A DNA stretch of 64,000 bases from Pseudeuparius sepicola (Eukaryota > Arthropoda > Insecta > Coleoptera > Anthribidae): the NCBI GenBank assembly GCA_963920635.1, contig OY987298.1, forward strand, positions 129,403,735 through 129,467,734, written 5' to 3'. The translations under genes and the position numbers were made by a program. Shown one piece after another: positions 11,668 to 23,835 of the stretch (the first letter of the stretch is position 1; every line of letters begins with the position of its first letter). The notes under the pieces were generated by a model. It ran no database searches and was not told where the DNA came from. It worked only from the letters and a program-made list of their open reading frames with translations.

Positions 11668-12760
11668 ACGATACACTTACCCACGGTATGTCACTAACGA
11701 ATCCGAAAACCAGGCAACTCTGCGCATCTACGTCAGTTGCGAATCACGAATTCTAAATAATGCATGGTGTTTAATGACGGCTGCGGTTGTGTTTTACGAT
11801 TTTGTATAGTTTACAGTTTAATGTGTCAAGAAAAAAGTGTAAACAACTCGACTAATCATCAGTCCAGCTCGACAGTGCTTTGAAATAGGCCAAAAATGCC
11901 GTGATGTGCTGTCAGCGTATGTCCAAATAATAATAAAAACAGTATTATAGATTTCCCAAGGACAATAATCTGGTAACGAAACAGATTATTTATAGAACAG
12001 AGCATTAAAAATAGGGGACTCGACAGTTTATGCCTGGTTTATACAGCAAATAAAATAGAATGTGCAATAAAAAATTAGCCTTGTTATATAGTTAAAGGGA
12101 ATCATTATTTGATCCCTATTTTACTCACTATTTATTATGTTGTTTTATTTGTTGTTTAACTATAAACTAAGCATTAGTTGTGCAGGTTGTGCTTGTGTCG
12201 AGGCTTGCGTGCATTAATTGGAAAAATAAGGGTTTAATTGAATTGGAATTGGAAGGAAAAGGTTATATTTTTGGTAAGGCTTTAAATTTTATTTATCAAT
12301 ATCTTTACCTATAACAAGTCATCTGTAAAATACTTTTTTCCGATGGAAACTTTGTGTCGATAGAAGTCAAAACTTAGTTCAGGATTACTACTTACAATAA
12401 ATGTATTATATATATATTATATATACGGTCTTTTAAAAGAAAAATCCTGTTAATTTAACAAAATATACATCAATTTTATTTGCATGCATACGATTAGCTA
12501 AAACGCAAAGAAAACAAATTATTTGTAAAATTATAATTATCAAATTAAATGTGTTTTTTATCAACAGAATATTCATTCATTTATCTAGTAATATAATCTA
12601 CATATTTTTAACAACATTTATTTAAAAGAAAACGTTTAAAATAAGCAAAAACCCATAAAAAAGTATCTATTGCTGTGTAAAACACATGGAGCAATTTAAA
12701 TTCTGATTCACAACTGACGTCACAAGATGCGCAATGACATACCGTGGGTAAGTGTATCGT
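11668..12760. mobile_element. TIR element of about 1.1 kb with 9-10-bp target duplication
   Basis: Ends ACGATACACTTACCCACGG and its exact inverse define TIRs; weaker similarity (including CGTCAGTTG and GAATCA blocks) continues to about 90 bases per arm. The flanks GGTAGCACGC (11658-11667) and GGTAGCGCGT (12761-12770) look like a 9-10-bp target duplication with one or two changes. That length fits Mutator-like or Merlin-type elements. No transposase remains. Confidence 0.65.
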
Positions 12761-12830
12761 GGTAGCGCGTACTTTTTCGGGCAGATGTTGCAAAAATACA
12801 GTTTCTTTGGAATTTTGAAGCAGATATCTT

Positions 12831-13304
12831 CAACCGATCGAGCTGAAATTTTGTACACACGTTTAATTTGGATGACAATGCATGATTATATGTGTGACGT
12901 CATTCTAAATCCAACATGGCGGATCACCCAAGATGGCGGACTAGTTAAATTTCAACCGATCGAGCTGAAATTTTGTACACACGTTTAATTTGGATGACAA
13001 TGCATGATTATATGTGTGACGTCATTCTAAATCCAACATGGCGGAACACTCAAGATGGCGGACTAGTTAAATTTCAACCGATCGAGCTGAAATTTTGTAC
13101 ACACGTTTAATTTGGATGACAATGCATGATTATATGTGTGACGTCATTCTAAATCCAACATGGCGGAACACTCAAGATGGCGGACTAGTTAAATTTCAAC
13201 CGATCGAGCTGAAATTTTGTACACACGTTTAATTTGGATGACAATGCATGATTATATGTGTGACGTCATTCTAAATCCAACATGGCGGAACACCCAAGAT
13301 GGTC
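12831..13304. repeat. 122-bp satellite, about four tandem units
   Basis: Units start with CAACCGATCGAGCTGAAATT at 12831, 12953, 13075 and 13197, an exact 122-base period with almost no divergence. Each unit contains a perfect CRE-type palindrome TGACGTCA and two ATGGCGG motifs. The array ends abruptly in a coding-like remnant at about 13305. High identity indicates recent expansion or homogenisation. Confidence 0.95.
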
Positions 13305-13306
13305 AT

Positions 13307-13430
13307 TAGAAGGTCTCCTCATTGAAGAGCTAGACTGTTCTAAACTAACCGGCAAACGACCTTGCAACAATGATGCGTTAACTGAGATGAATAGACTCAG
13401 ACACCTGGCCAAACTAAAAATTACAAAATA
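13307..13430 (+). pseudogene. Coding-like C-terminal remnant, unidentified
   Basis: One frame is open from just after the satellite and encodes about 40 residues with a protein-like composition (for example IEELDCSKLTGKRPCNNDAL), ending at TAA at 13428-13430, just inside the long palindrome. I do not recognise it. A piece of a transposase or host exon are both possible, and a chance frame cannot be excluded. Confidence 0.3.
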
Positions 13431-13760
13431 AATTAAAAGTAAAAAAATATTTTTAAAAAAAGCTTTTATTTAAATGCGCTAAAAAGAATAAAATAATCTT
13501 TTCTTTTAAAACTTTTACTATCAACTTATAACGTCATTCCACAATTTATATGATATAAAAGCTTGTCGCGAGATTTAAGTTTTCAAACTAAGTAAATACC
13601 ACTACTTAAATCTCGCGACAAGCTTTTATATCATATAAATTGTGGAATGACGTTATAAGTTGATAGTAAAAGTTTTAAAAGAAAAGATTATTTTATTCTT
13701 TTTAGCGCATTTAAATAAAAGCTTTTTTTAAAAATATTTTTTTACTTTTAATTTATTTTG
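13424..13760. repeat. Perfect inverted repeat: 157-bp arms, 23-bp loop
   Basis: Bases 13424-13580 and 13604-13760 are exact reverse complements with no mismatch or gap in my reading. The loop is 13581-13603. The flanking sequences differ and show no target duplication. It is AT-rich and non-coding. Exact identity implies a very recent origin, ongoing gene conversion, or an assembly or library artefact. Confidence 0.95.
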
Positions 13761-14016
13761 CTTCAAAACGATTGTTCTCTTCGTACTTATACCGAATTTG
13801 GATTCGCCAGTCTGGAATCCACCTATCTATTATTGAAAAGATTTTAATAATCATTTTAATGTGTGTGTTACGCCGTGATGCTGACAATGAGTGGTCGAAA
13901 CGATCGAGTTCAAAATGTAATTTAGAAGGTGAAGGATATCTACCTAGTACTGGTGCTTCCCCAAATTCACCAAATAGCTCGCGATAAAAAGTGCAGGAGT
14001 TTTGGTAAAGGCTCAT
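13753..14016 (-). pseudogene. Coding-like minus-strand remnant, unidentified
   Basis: An open frame of 87 residues with a protein-like composition (YRELFGEFGEAPVLGRYPSP, then KLHFELDRFDHSLSASRR) starts at an ATG at 14016 and ends at a TAA inside the right arm of the palindrome. I suspect a transposon-derived or degenerate protein fragment but cannot name a family. It converges with the remnant at 13307-13430, both stopping in the palindrome arms. Confidence 0.35.
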
Positions 14017-14962
14017 ATTATATGATTGATGATTGGATTAGCTGCTACACTTGGTGCTGACGAGCTAAAAAGGTAAGCTCGCAAACACGCTTTAGAAATT
14101 GCGGGATTCTGGTCCGAAAACGCTTTGTTGTCAAGAGATATGCCAAATCTGGCAATAGAAGGATTGAACTTCACTTTGCAAAATAAACGAGTAGGCCATT
14201 TAACATGTCAATATTATTTTTATTTATCCGCATATAAAAGTTTTAGCTTTCTTTTTGTTAGTTAAGCAAAAAAATAATAACTACTTTGTTATACTTTGCA
14301 AAAATTGATTTTTTATTCATTCGAGTTCTGGTTACGCTGCTGCTTGACTTGAACAATTAATGGTAACTCGAGGAATCATTTCGGATCAGTCCCTAGCGTG
14401 TGCAGAATGTTATACATCACTAAACGCTAAATAGTTATTTTTCAAGAATCGATCCAAAGGAAGAATCAGATGAGATTGAAGAAAGTCCAGATGAATAACT
14501 CTTATTGAATTATGACTGAGTGGATTCTATAAAAATAAAATCTATTTGTTTCAAGTTATTCATTGTATCGGCTATTTATAGACGAATTTTGAGCTTTTCC
14601 AAAACACTAACTAATTTAACACACTAATTTTACACACCTTTCCTAACGTGCTAGCACCAGGTGTTCCCCATTGCTGATGTGCTGACTATACCTACATTGG
14701 CTTTCTAATGCCAAAGTATAATGCAATCTCAAAAAATTTCCAAAATCCAAAATTTTCCCTATTACATGTATTACTTCTATACAGGACACTTTTTTAGGAC
14801 TATACCACCGCGATATTCTCGCTTATTTTGTGCGTAAGGAACAAAAACGTGGCAGTATTGGAGAGCTACGCAACGCTGCAGTAAAAGAAATCGACATCGA
14901 TGGTTAACTTGTCATGCAATATAAAAAATAACTATTGACAGCCGTAGCGAGACAGAACAATA
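14017..14962. other. AT-rich non-coding stretch
   Basis: I see no frame with a domain, no inverted repeat and no tandem repeat here. Confidence 0.4.
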
Positions 14963-15325
14963 TACAGGGTGACTGGTAGTGAAAGGTATTCCTTTTAATT
15001 TAATTTAATTTTTTGAGATTAACTTTCGGTTTTAGCCGTCCCATTTTTTCTGAGCGAATTTTTTCCAATCGTTTTCCTACATAATGTGTACTATTAGTGT
15101 ACCTACTCTAAATGGAGGAATAGACATAATGTGGATAACTTGCTAGGCTTTTCAAAAATCTCTACAATTAGTGGTACGGGACAGCAAAATTTTGAAAAAC
15201 GGAAAAACTGAAATAACTCAAAAACCATTGCCTTTCGTATAAAGCATTATAGGAGTCAATGAACTTCAAATGAGGTCCCCTATCACTCCTTAAAAGTAAT
15301 ACCTTTCATTACCTGTCACCCTGTA
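14963..15325. mobile_element. Short TIR element (MITE) of the TACAGGGTGAC type
   Basis: The left end TACAGGGTGACTGGTAGTG is inverted at the right end (CATTACCTGTCACCCTGTA), both against TA. Length about 363 bases, non-coding. The ends match the TACAGGGTG style shared by several larger foldback elements in this window. Confidence 0.8.
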
Positions 15326-15427
15326 TACCTACAGGTTTTTCGGCTCTCTTGAGGCCATGAACATTTTTGTAGATTTGAGATTTTTTAGTATCGCTTGTAT
15401 ATATATGATGTTAAATATTTCTAGATA

Positions 15428-16227
15428 TTGCATCTCCCAGTGACTGTATCATCCTGCAAAATAAAATCGAAGATCGAAGTAATGGTATACTGGTGTAAAG
15501 AAAATAAGTTGTACCTTAAAGTTGATAAATGCAATATTATGAGTTACTCTAGGATATCCGATCCTATAGTTTTTGATTACACCATAGATGGTACTCCTCT
15601 GAACAGAGTAAACTGCATCAGTAATATGGGCATTTATTTTGATAGTAAATTTACTTCTGTTTATCATGTTGGTAAGCTTGTGGCTAGTGCTTCCAAAATT
15701 CTTGGTTTTATTAAACGGAACATTAGCAATTTCGAAGATTTAACGATCAAGCTGCTCTATTACACGTTTGGTCGCTCCAAATTGGATTTTGGTGCCGTTA
15801 TTTGGAACCCTATATATAACTGCCATGCCATTAGAAATATTGAATCTGTACAGAGGAGATATTTAAAATATCTTATATTTCGAAATTAAGGTGTGGAGGG
15901 TCCAGTCATGATGTGCTTTTGCATAAATGTGCTGAGATTTTATTAGATAATAGAAAGAAGATAATTTTTGTTAAATTCTTATTTAATCTGTTAAACGGTA
16001 ATATTGACTGTGCTTTTATTTTGTCTATAATTAATTTTTTGGTTCCGCGGTTAAGTGCTAGACAAAGTTCAATGTTTTATAATATCTGCACTAGATCAAA
16101 CATTATGTTTCAATATCCTACGTTTCAGATGTGTAATATTTATGATGATATGTGTCATACGTACGACATAAATGTTGTCTCCATACATACAATAGTTCAA
16201 TGCATCGAGAGGAAATTACTAAGATGA
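15428..16227 (+). pseudogene. Non-LTR retrotransposon RT fragment with a frameshift
   Basis: Positions 15428-15889 encode the connection/thumb region after the catalytic box of a LINE reverse transcriptase: NKLYLKVDKCNIMSYSR, then SKILGFIKRN, KLDFGAVIWNPIY and IESVQRRYLKYL. After a stop at 15889 a second frame from 15913 continues the same protein (FLFNLLNGNIDCAF, then VPRLSARQ), so there is one frameshift or stop. The 3' end carries AATAAA near 16290. It is a 5'-truncated, inactive copy of the CR1/Jockey-like group. Confidence 0.8.
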
Positions 16228-17309
16228 AGTTAGAGTTAAATTTTTCTTTATTGTCATTATTTCCTGTAATTGGGTGTCTCTACCTGTTGGAAATAAATGC
16301 TTTGTTTGTTTGTATAGTTGACCACGGTTGCCCATTTATTTTTTAATGTCGTCGCAAAATACGAGAGAAAATAGCTTTAATAAAAAATAAATAAAAATAT
16401 ATAGCCGAAGACCCTGTGCATCAGGTTGCATAAAGATTATCAGTGCCGTCAATTATCAAATAATATTTTTTTGGTGGTGCGAGAAATAAGCGGTAAAATC
16501 ACGGCGGTAGTCCTAAAAAACTGTCCAGTGACTCTTGTGCAAATGTCAGACAGAGTATCAAAGTGAAGGTAAAAGTTATCACGTACGTACGTCGATGCGT
16601 AGTTTGAAAATCCTATTTTCCCCTTGTTCTGTGTACAAAACCAAACTTTTCGCGCATTTGCACTTTGATAAATATACGCTACCAAGCATCCCGCCATTTA
16701 CATCAAAATGAGTAATGAAAACAGGGCGACGCAGACCGACAGCATAACATAGTAAAATACTGGCTTATGAAGTTTAATGGCGTAATAAAACTGATGTTTC
16801 GTCGCTGGTTCCACGGCCGACAATAAATTCGCCGGCCCGCGATCCCGGACCTGATTTACAGACTTAAGTGGTTCAATAACGCGGACGTAAAGTATTTTCG
16901 CTTTAGGTATTTACCACAACACTTTAAACTCTTTAAAAATTAACTGCCGCATTAAAAGCTCTCAAGGGCGAGTACTGCGAGCGAGGGACCGGTCGGGATG
17001 CCTCTCTGCGACGCCAGCGGCCGATATTTAATTTTTGCCCCGTTTGTTTATGCTAAGTGCAAGCGGGGGGGGGGGGGAGCTAGCTGGAAGCTGAGAACGG
17101 ATGGGTTAACGCAGGGACTCCTTAAAGTACGGGGACCCAGCATTACACTTTCCAAAGTGAGGCCTATTCTTTCCTCATTCTAATGGTCTCAGTGATGCCA
17201 AGTATGCCATTTTATTGGAGAATCTATGAATACAATAGGTACATTGATTGTAAAAATTAATAATGGTTTCCATGATTTCTAAAAATTGGACTTGACAATT
17301 TTGTGTATA
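16228..17309. other. Non-coding; GC-rich island at about 16700-17110
   Basis: AT-rich at first, then a GC- and CpG-rich island containing a run of about 13 G near 17065. The frame at 16998-17183 is compositional. No gene is supported. Confidence 0.4.
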
Positions 17310-18210
17310 CAAGTTAGACCGTCAGACAGTGACAGATTTTCCTTACTGATTTTCTCATTTATGCCTTGGAGAGGGTTAAAAGGTAAATCGATGCTAAGTC
17401 GGAAAATAGTAATTTTAAGTTTGGCCCCCGGGGAAAACATATGGAAAATTCGATTTTTCAAAACAGAAAAAAGGTACTAATTCTCACTTATGCCATGTTC
17501 ACCGTATGATTTCTTCTACTATTCCGACCTCGAAAACCCAAAGGCATAAGTGTAGCTTGTGGAAAAAGGGTTGAATTAAGGGTTTGGCAGATCACACAAA
17601 AAATGACTTGGTTTACTGACTCCGTCAGTTATGCCGTTCGAAATGGTGAAAACTTATATCCTCACTAGCCCAAAAATTGATTGGCAGAAGTGACGCGTGG
17701 GGAAAAATGCACTTTTGGGTCGGAAAATTGATCGGAAATTTTTTTCGTCAACTGATTTTGTCAGGGATAAAATGAATTGCAATAAAACTTTCTATAGTTT
17801 CAGAGGCATAAGTGCAGAAATCAAATGACAAAAAAAAATTCCGACTTATTTTCCGACCCAAAAGTGCATTTTTCTCCACGCGTCACTTCTGCCAATCAAT
17901 TTTTGGGCTAGTGAGGATATAAGTTTTCACCATTTCGAACGGCATAACTGACGGAGTCCGCACGCTACACTTATGCCTTTGGGTTTTCCAGGTCGAAATA
18001 GTATAAGAAATCATACGGTGAACATGGCATACGTGAGAATTAGTACCTTCTTTTCTGTTTTGAAAAATCGAATTTTCCATGCGTTTTCCCCGTGGGCCAA
18101 ACTTAAAATTACTATTTTCTAACTCAGCATCGATTTACCTTTCAACCCTCTCCAAGGCATAAATGAGAAAATCAGTAAGGAAAATCTGTCACTGTCTGAC
18201 GGTCTAAGTG
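17310..18210. mobile_element. Foldback element with about 390-bp arms
   Basis: The left arm (from TTAGACCGTCAGACAGTGAC) is inverted in the right arm, and similarity runs inward to about 17735 and 17840 around a short centre. Overlapping small frames are arm sequence. It is non-autonomous. Confidence 0.85.
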
Positions 18211-18596
18211 CAGAATGTGGCTACTGTCAAATGAAAGAAATTTATTTTATAGTTGAAATTGGTTTCCAGCAATTATTTCCACGAATTTAAGTAATAAGTA
18301 TGGTAAGTCAGTAGTGCCGATTTTGCTTTTGTAATATGTACCTATATCTACTTGAACTTTCTTCCCTTGTTGAATGTATCTACCCAAAGAACTTTCACAG
18401 ATTTCGGGATGGACTAATAAGATTAGGTCCAGGGCCGACGAGAGGGGGGGGGGCAGACGGGACAAATTCCCGGGGCCCGTAGGCTTCGGGGGCCCGGGCG
18501 GGGTTGACATTTCGTCCACAAAATATATAGGTTAGGTTGGGTTATTTCGTCTCATCATTACGTTAGTTATAATACGTATCGTATATCTACAGGGTG

Positions 18597-20869
18597 CAGG
18601 GACGGTTGGGGTAGGGTCAACCGGCCCGGGAAGTTTAGTCGTTCCGGCCCAAAGAGATATGTTGCAATAAAAAGCAGGTTTATTTTTATTTGGATATTGT
18701 ATACATATAATAAAAATGAATTCTTCACCAAAAACTAAAAAACACCAAAAATTAAAACAGCCGTACTCTATAATACAAAAAAAAACATAAAAATGACAAA
18801 CTAGACTAGATCTATTATTTGATTTAATAAATTAATGCTTTTTACCACGTTTTTATTAACTCGCTTTCTGTTCCTCCTGTTCGTCTGTTCGTCAAATTTT
18901 GCAATCGATTATAAGATTATAAACTAATTTTCCGATGAGTTAGAGACTTGAAACTTTAAACATAACTCAGACCAGGATAACAATGCATAATTAATGGGTA
19001 TATACTACATATTATTATTATGTTATTTGTTACTATAACATGAATGAATACCTAATAAATAAAGATATTTGACTAATGGAAATTTATCAACAGATAAGCA
19101 CATGCATTGGTAAGTAAGAAGGATCTGGAATTAATTAATAAACCTGAAATTTGCCACAGGTCTCTGTCATAATCATCAAGATGTTTAAAATCGATTGCAA
19201 AATTTCAAACAAGACTAAAAAGCAGAAAATAATAAAATTTAAATGTATTATTTTACTATATCACGTTTTTAAAAAGGACTAAAAAATAAAATTTCTCCTA
19301 GCCTCATAAAGATTCGAAAAACGTGGGGCGCATGCAACAGATTGCAGTGTCGAGGGGTAGCTGCCGTTGAGAAAACGTATATTTAATACTTTCTAACTTT
19401 ACTTTAAAAAAAAAACTTCTTCATTATCAATTTGATTTATATATATATTCACTATCATAAAAGGCTCTAATCTAGTATCTTGTAATCTACAGTATGTCCG
19501 CGTTTGCTTGTGAACACTCTAGAAATCTGTGAAGATATCTCACAGACACTACTATTTTGATTGGATGATTGATTATTCCATGGCTAACTATGGTTTTTTA
19601 AATAACCAATTTTCAGAATATCATATTAGGCATTCTTTTAAGAATGAAATGGATGGTGCCCTCGAATACAAAGTTCACAAAGTGGGGAAAAATTAAAAAA
19701 AAATAGATTTTCCAGAGTACCCTGTATAAACCACAAGGCACAGGTTGGAAATCTTTTTTTGTAAATCGATTAACTTTGCCTGAGGTATTATTGTATGTAC
19801 GTAGTATAGCCAGTCTAGCTCATACATGGTGTTCGTAAAAAATCAAATTTGACAAAAAAATCATTTAGGTATTAAAAAAATTATCAAAAAAATGGATTTT
19901 ACAATAGGCCCCTCCTAGGTAACTGTCAAAGATGTAGAAGCTTTGTTTTGGTTTTCATGGCACACCTGATTTGATTGATGTGATATGTTGATGAATAAAT
20001 CATAATTAAGGATGGTGGATGATGCCTCCAATTGTCAGGAAATGTTAAAATCAAGTATGTTTTCCAAGGGGTATCGACATAATGCAGTAGAATCCCCAAT
20101 TTTTTCTTTAAATATTTTTTAAATACAGGATTTCATCAAATGATTTTTTACGAACACCGTGTATGAGCTAGACTGGCTATAGGTACAATAATACCTCAGA
20201 CAAAGCTTAATCGATTTGCAAAAAAAGATCACCAACCTGTGCCCTGTGGTTTATACAGGGTACTCTGGAAAATCTGGGCCTACTTTGTGCTGCCCTATAT
20301 AACTTAGAGTACTGATATTTTGTACAAAAGGTTTTGAGCTATGACCACCATCCATTTTATTCTTAAAAGAATGCCTAATATGATATTTTGAAAATTGTTC
20401 GTTTAAAAAAACCATAGTTACCTATCCATGGAATAATAACCCAGTCGAAATAGTATAGTGTCTGTGAAATACCTTCCTCTAGGTGAATCTAAAAAAATAT
20501 ATGATACATTTTACTAGGCTTTTCATAGATTTCTTCAGTGACATACTGTATTCCTTAACCTATTTTTATATCTTAATGTTGAAAACGACTATTCACATTC
20601 AACTTGAGAAATAGGCAATGCCAAAATGTACTGATATGCAGAAGCCAAAGCAGAAGATGCCCCTTGGAATATATTAGTATTAGGAAGGGAAGAAAGGGCC
20701 GGATTGGGCATAGGGACGTCGCGTCATCGTTGACTGCGCTGCGGCCGCGGTGATGATTATTTTGATATTTTGCGTATGCCGTATGCCCGCTAGCTGTCCA
20801 GGCCGGCCCAAGTCGGCCCGATTGCGGCCGGCCCTTTGGGCATTTGCCCGACCGTCCCATCCGTCCCTG
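18597..20869. mobile_element. hAT-like element, inner, 2.3 kb, with perfect 8-bp target duplication
   Basis: Ends CAGGGACGGTTGGG and CCCATCCGTCCCTG form a 14-base TIR with one mismatch. Both flanks read ACAGGGTG (18589-18596 and 20870-20877), a perfect 8-bp duplication. The insertion is therefore within an ACAGGGTG tip of the TACAGGGTG family. It carries a foldback element (19488-20550) but no transposase frame. Confidence 0.75.
19488..20550. mobile_element. Foldback element nested in the inner hAT-like element
   Basis: The ends are TACAGTATGTC at left and GACATACTGTA at right. Long imperfect arms share blocks such as GAGCTAGACTGGCTATA, TATACAGGGTACTCTGGAAA and GAATGCCTAATATGATA in inverted order. 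It is non-coding. Confidence 0.85.
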
Positions 20870-21067
20870 ACAGGGTGATTGGTTATATTTTCCGTTTCCT
20901 TATAACTTTTCAGGATTAAGGGATAAAACAAAGTTTCAAAAGTGGTGTGAAATTAAATGGAGTACAATTTTGTGTATTTTTGTATATACAGGGTGCGCCA
21001 TTTTTCGCAAAATTTTTCGATTTTAATGTGTAAATTCATTCGATAGGGTAAGGTTTGGGATATAACA

Positions 21068-22290
21068 TACAGGGTGTCCAACTTTAAAACTGTACAAATC
21101 CGTAAAATCTTCATTTTTGGAGATAATCGCCTAAACTTTTTTTGTTTGAAAGGCTTTCAAAAACCGCTTCTTTTGACCTTCCTGCCATTTTAAAAATGCA
21201 AATCCAGGACGGGCTGCCATTTTTTATACCCCCAATTTTCACGAAAACCATTTAGCGATTTTTTTATTTAAAATCTGACCCCACAGCGTTAATCAGAACA
21301 TCCCAAAACCCCTATGTACCAATTTTGAATAAAAAATATACAGGGAGTTCCATTCTGCAGGATGTCAAAGTTGGGAAAAAATAGGAATTTTAAAGGCATC
21401 TGCCAATTCAAGTGTGCCATGGAATCCCTTCAAAACAGTTGAATGGTCAATAGGACCACTCAAGGTGTTGGTGTTCAATGGTCCAATACAAAATATACAG
21501 AATGTTTTTATCTGTGCCATCTCAAATTACTGAATTTTTGAAACTTTATATACGGGTCAAAAATCGAGTATATCAAAACAGCTCCACACACTATAAACGA
21601 ACTAAATCTAAAAAATACAGAAGCCTGCCAGTCGGTGAGTCTATATCAGTTAAGGTGGTTGGTGTGTCGCAACAGGAAACGCACAAAAAATGTATCATCT
21701 TAGACAGTGACTTTCTTGAGAAAGGTCCAATAATTTAAATTGTTTTTATTTGTTAGTTGGCATTTTGTACAGAAATACATTACTTTTGTATTGTATTTAT
21801 CAATAGTTATTCAATGATTCCAGAGCACTCTTGATCCTTATAAGTCTCATAAAATTTCAGAATTTTGAGATGGCTCAGAGAAAAATACCATTTTGAGTGG
21901 TCCGGTTGACCATTCACCTGTTTTGAAGGGATTCCATGGCACACTTGATTCCCCAGATGTCTTTAAAATTCCTATTTTGCTCAATTTTGACACCCTACAG
22001 AATGGAACTCCCTGTATATTTTTTGTTCAAATTTGTTATATGGGGGTTTTGGGGTGTTCTGATTAACGGTGTGGGGTCAGATTTTAAATAAAGAAATCGC
22101 TAAATGGTTTTCGTCAAAATAGGGGGTATAAAAAAATCGCAGCCGGCCCTGTATTTGCATTTTGAAAATGGCAGGAAGGTCAAAAGAAGCGGCTTTTGCA
22201 GGCCTTTCAAACAAAAAAAAAGTTTAGGCGACTACCTCCAAAAATGAAGATTTTACGGATTTGTACAGTTTTAAAGTTGGACACCCTGTA
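21068..22290. mobile_element. Foldback element with about 390-bp arms
   Basis: The ends are TACAGGGTGTCCAACTTTAA and its inverse. Arms 21068-21465 and 21893-22290 match closely, leaving a loop of about 430 bases. The small frame at 21478-21738 in the loop has no recognisable domain. A solo relative of one arm lies at about 6085-6385. Confidence 0.85.
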
Positions 22291-22409
22291 TATATTAAAA
22301 TTGCTTAAAAATATAGGGTGTTCAGTTAAAAAAATAATTTTGAACGGAAAGTATATAGGCCCAAAAAGCTGAATAGTCCCAGGGCCCGTTTCGGCTCTCG
22401 GCGGCTCTG

Positions 22410-23835
22410 ATTAAGTCTAGTAGTTATAATGATGTAGTTTTTGTCGGTGTTCATTATAAAATTTTTGTAATTTTATTTCTCTCCCACCCAAGGTACCTCA
22501 CAAACTTAAAATAAACTTGTAGTCGTAGATAAAAACTTAAAAAAAAAGACCTGACTGAAGCTACCTGCTTAATAATTTAAAATTTTCGAAATACGATCGC
22601 ATTACCTTTAATTGACACATCTGAGTATCTGGAAGTTGGAAAACTTAAAAAATGTTAATTATGATGGGAAATATTTTGCCTCCTTTAGAATTTATGGCAC
22701 TGACATGTCACATAAAACCTGATGGCAGTTGGACACTGACGCATATAACATAACCTTGTATCAGCCCCCTGGTGTTCTCCTTGGAGTCAACAGAAAACAA
22801 ACTTCCCCTCAAGGCTTCACTTTTCCTATGTGATAGACTGTGACATGCTGGGTCCCCTTATTTTAAAGAGTCCCTATGGGTTAACGTTATCAAAGAAAAT
22901 ACTCTCCGCAGTATAGTTTCTTCGATATTATGCGCTACTCCAAAATTATTTATTTTGGGTTATTTCCAGTGGATATACAGGGTGATTCAATCATGACATT
23001 ATGTAAAAAAAAAGAACCACAGGTGGGAAGAAATAGCTTAATACGAATCCAAAATTTAAAAAAAAATAAAAGTCAACCAAAACAAAAGAGAAAAAATGTA
23101 CGTTTAGAAGTGTATTAAAACCCCTTATTAACGGCACTCACCTGTGCGCGTCGAGGCCCTTTCCCAGATAATTTCAAAAAATGTGATGCATTGTCTAAGT
23201 GAATTTATTACCTTTTTGATTTTTCAGTGTCAATCAACAGTAATTAGTGGGTGTGTACCTATAAGTATATGGAGCTCTTAGTTAAACTAAAACACTCGAT
23301 CACTGTTTACTTTCAACTTCGATAGGTTCATGGCCTGGCGAATCGCGGAAAGCCCTACACTCCACTCACCTGTACTCAAGATATTGGCAAGACTGAGTCG
23401 CTGAAGTCATTAGTAGCCATAGTTGGTATTGTTCCTTCTTACCGCATGTTGCCGGCGCTACCGCCACCACCCGACCATTGCTTTTTTTTGAGAAAAGTTA
23501 TGAAACCGCAGTTAGTTCACATCAACGAAACTCAGGGGGCGCTAAATTTGCTTTAACGTGGGACTAAAACGAATTGTGGCCATTTTTTTAACAATACCTT
23601 GAAGTAATTTTACTGATATGAATTAGCAGCGGTTGAATAACAACTATTCACAGAAACCATCCTCCTACTTTCCAGGATGAAAGGACCCATCTATCCGGCG
23701 GTGTCTGAAGTTGCTCTCCCGTATAAGAAATCTAGTATACTGTAATTATTGAATTAGCGGCGCATCTGGTGCCCCTACTGGCTCTGGACAGCCAACGCTG
23801 CCAACGACAAGTGGCCGGCCAGTCAGTAAACTAAA
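22410..23835. other. Non-coding stretch
   Basis: No convincing gene. A TACAGGGTGATTCAATCATGA motif near 22975 resembles a lone tip of the TACAGGG family, and the lysine-rich frame beside it is low-complexity A-rich sequence. Confidence 0.4.

Larger units (their letters stand above)
18430..22409. mobile_element. hAT-like element, outer, about 4 kb, filled with nested insertions
   Basis: The left end CAGGGCCGACGAGAG pairs with the right end CTCTCGGCGGCTCTG (inverted, two changes). The flanks ATTAGGTC (18422-18429) and ATTAAGTC (22410-22417) form an 8-bp target duplication with one change. CAGRG termini with 8-bp duplications are characteristic of hAT elements. No transposase is visible. The body contains a second hAT-like element and two foldback elements. 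Confidence 0.65.
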
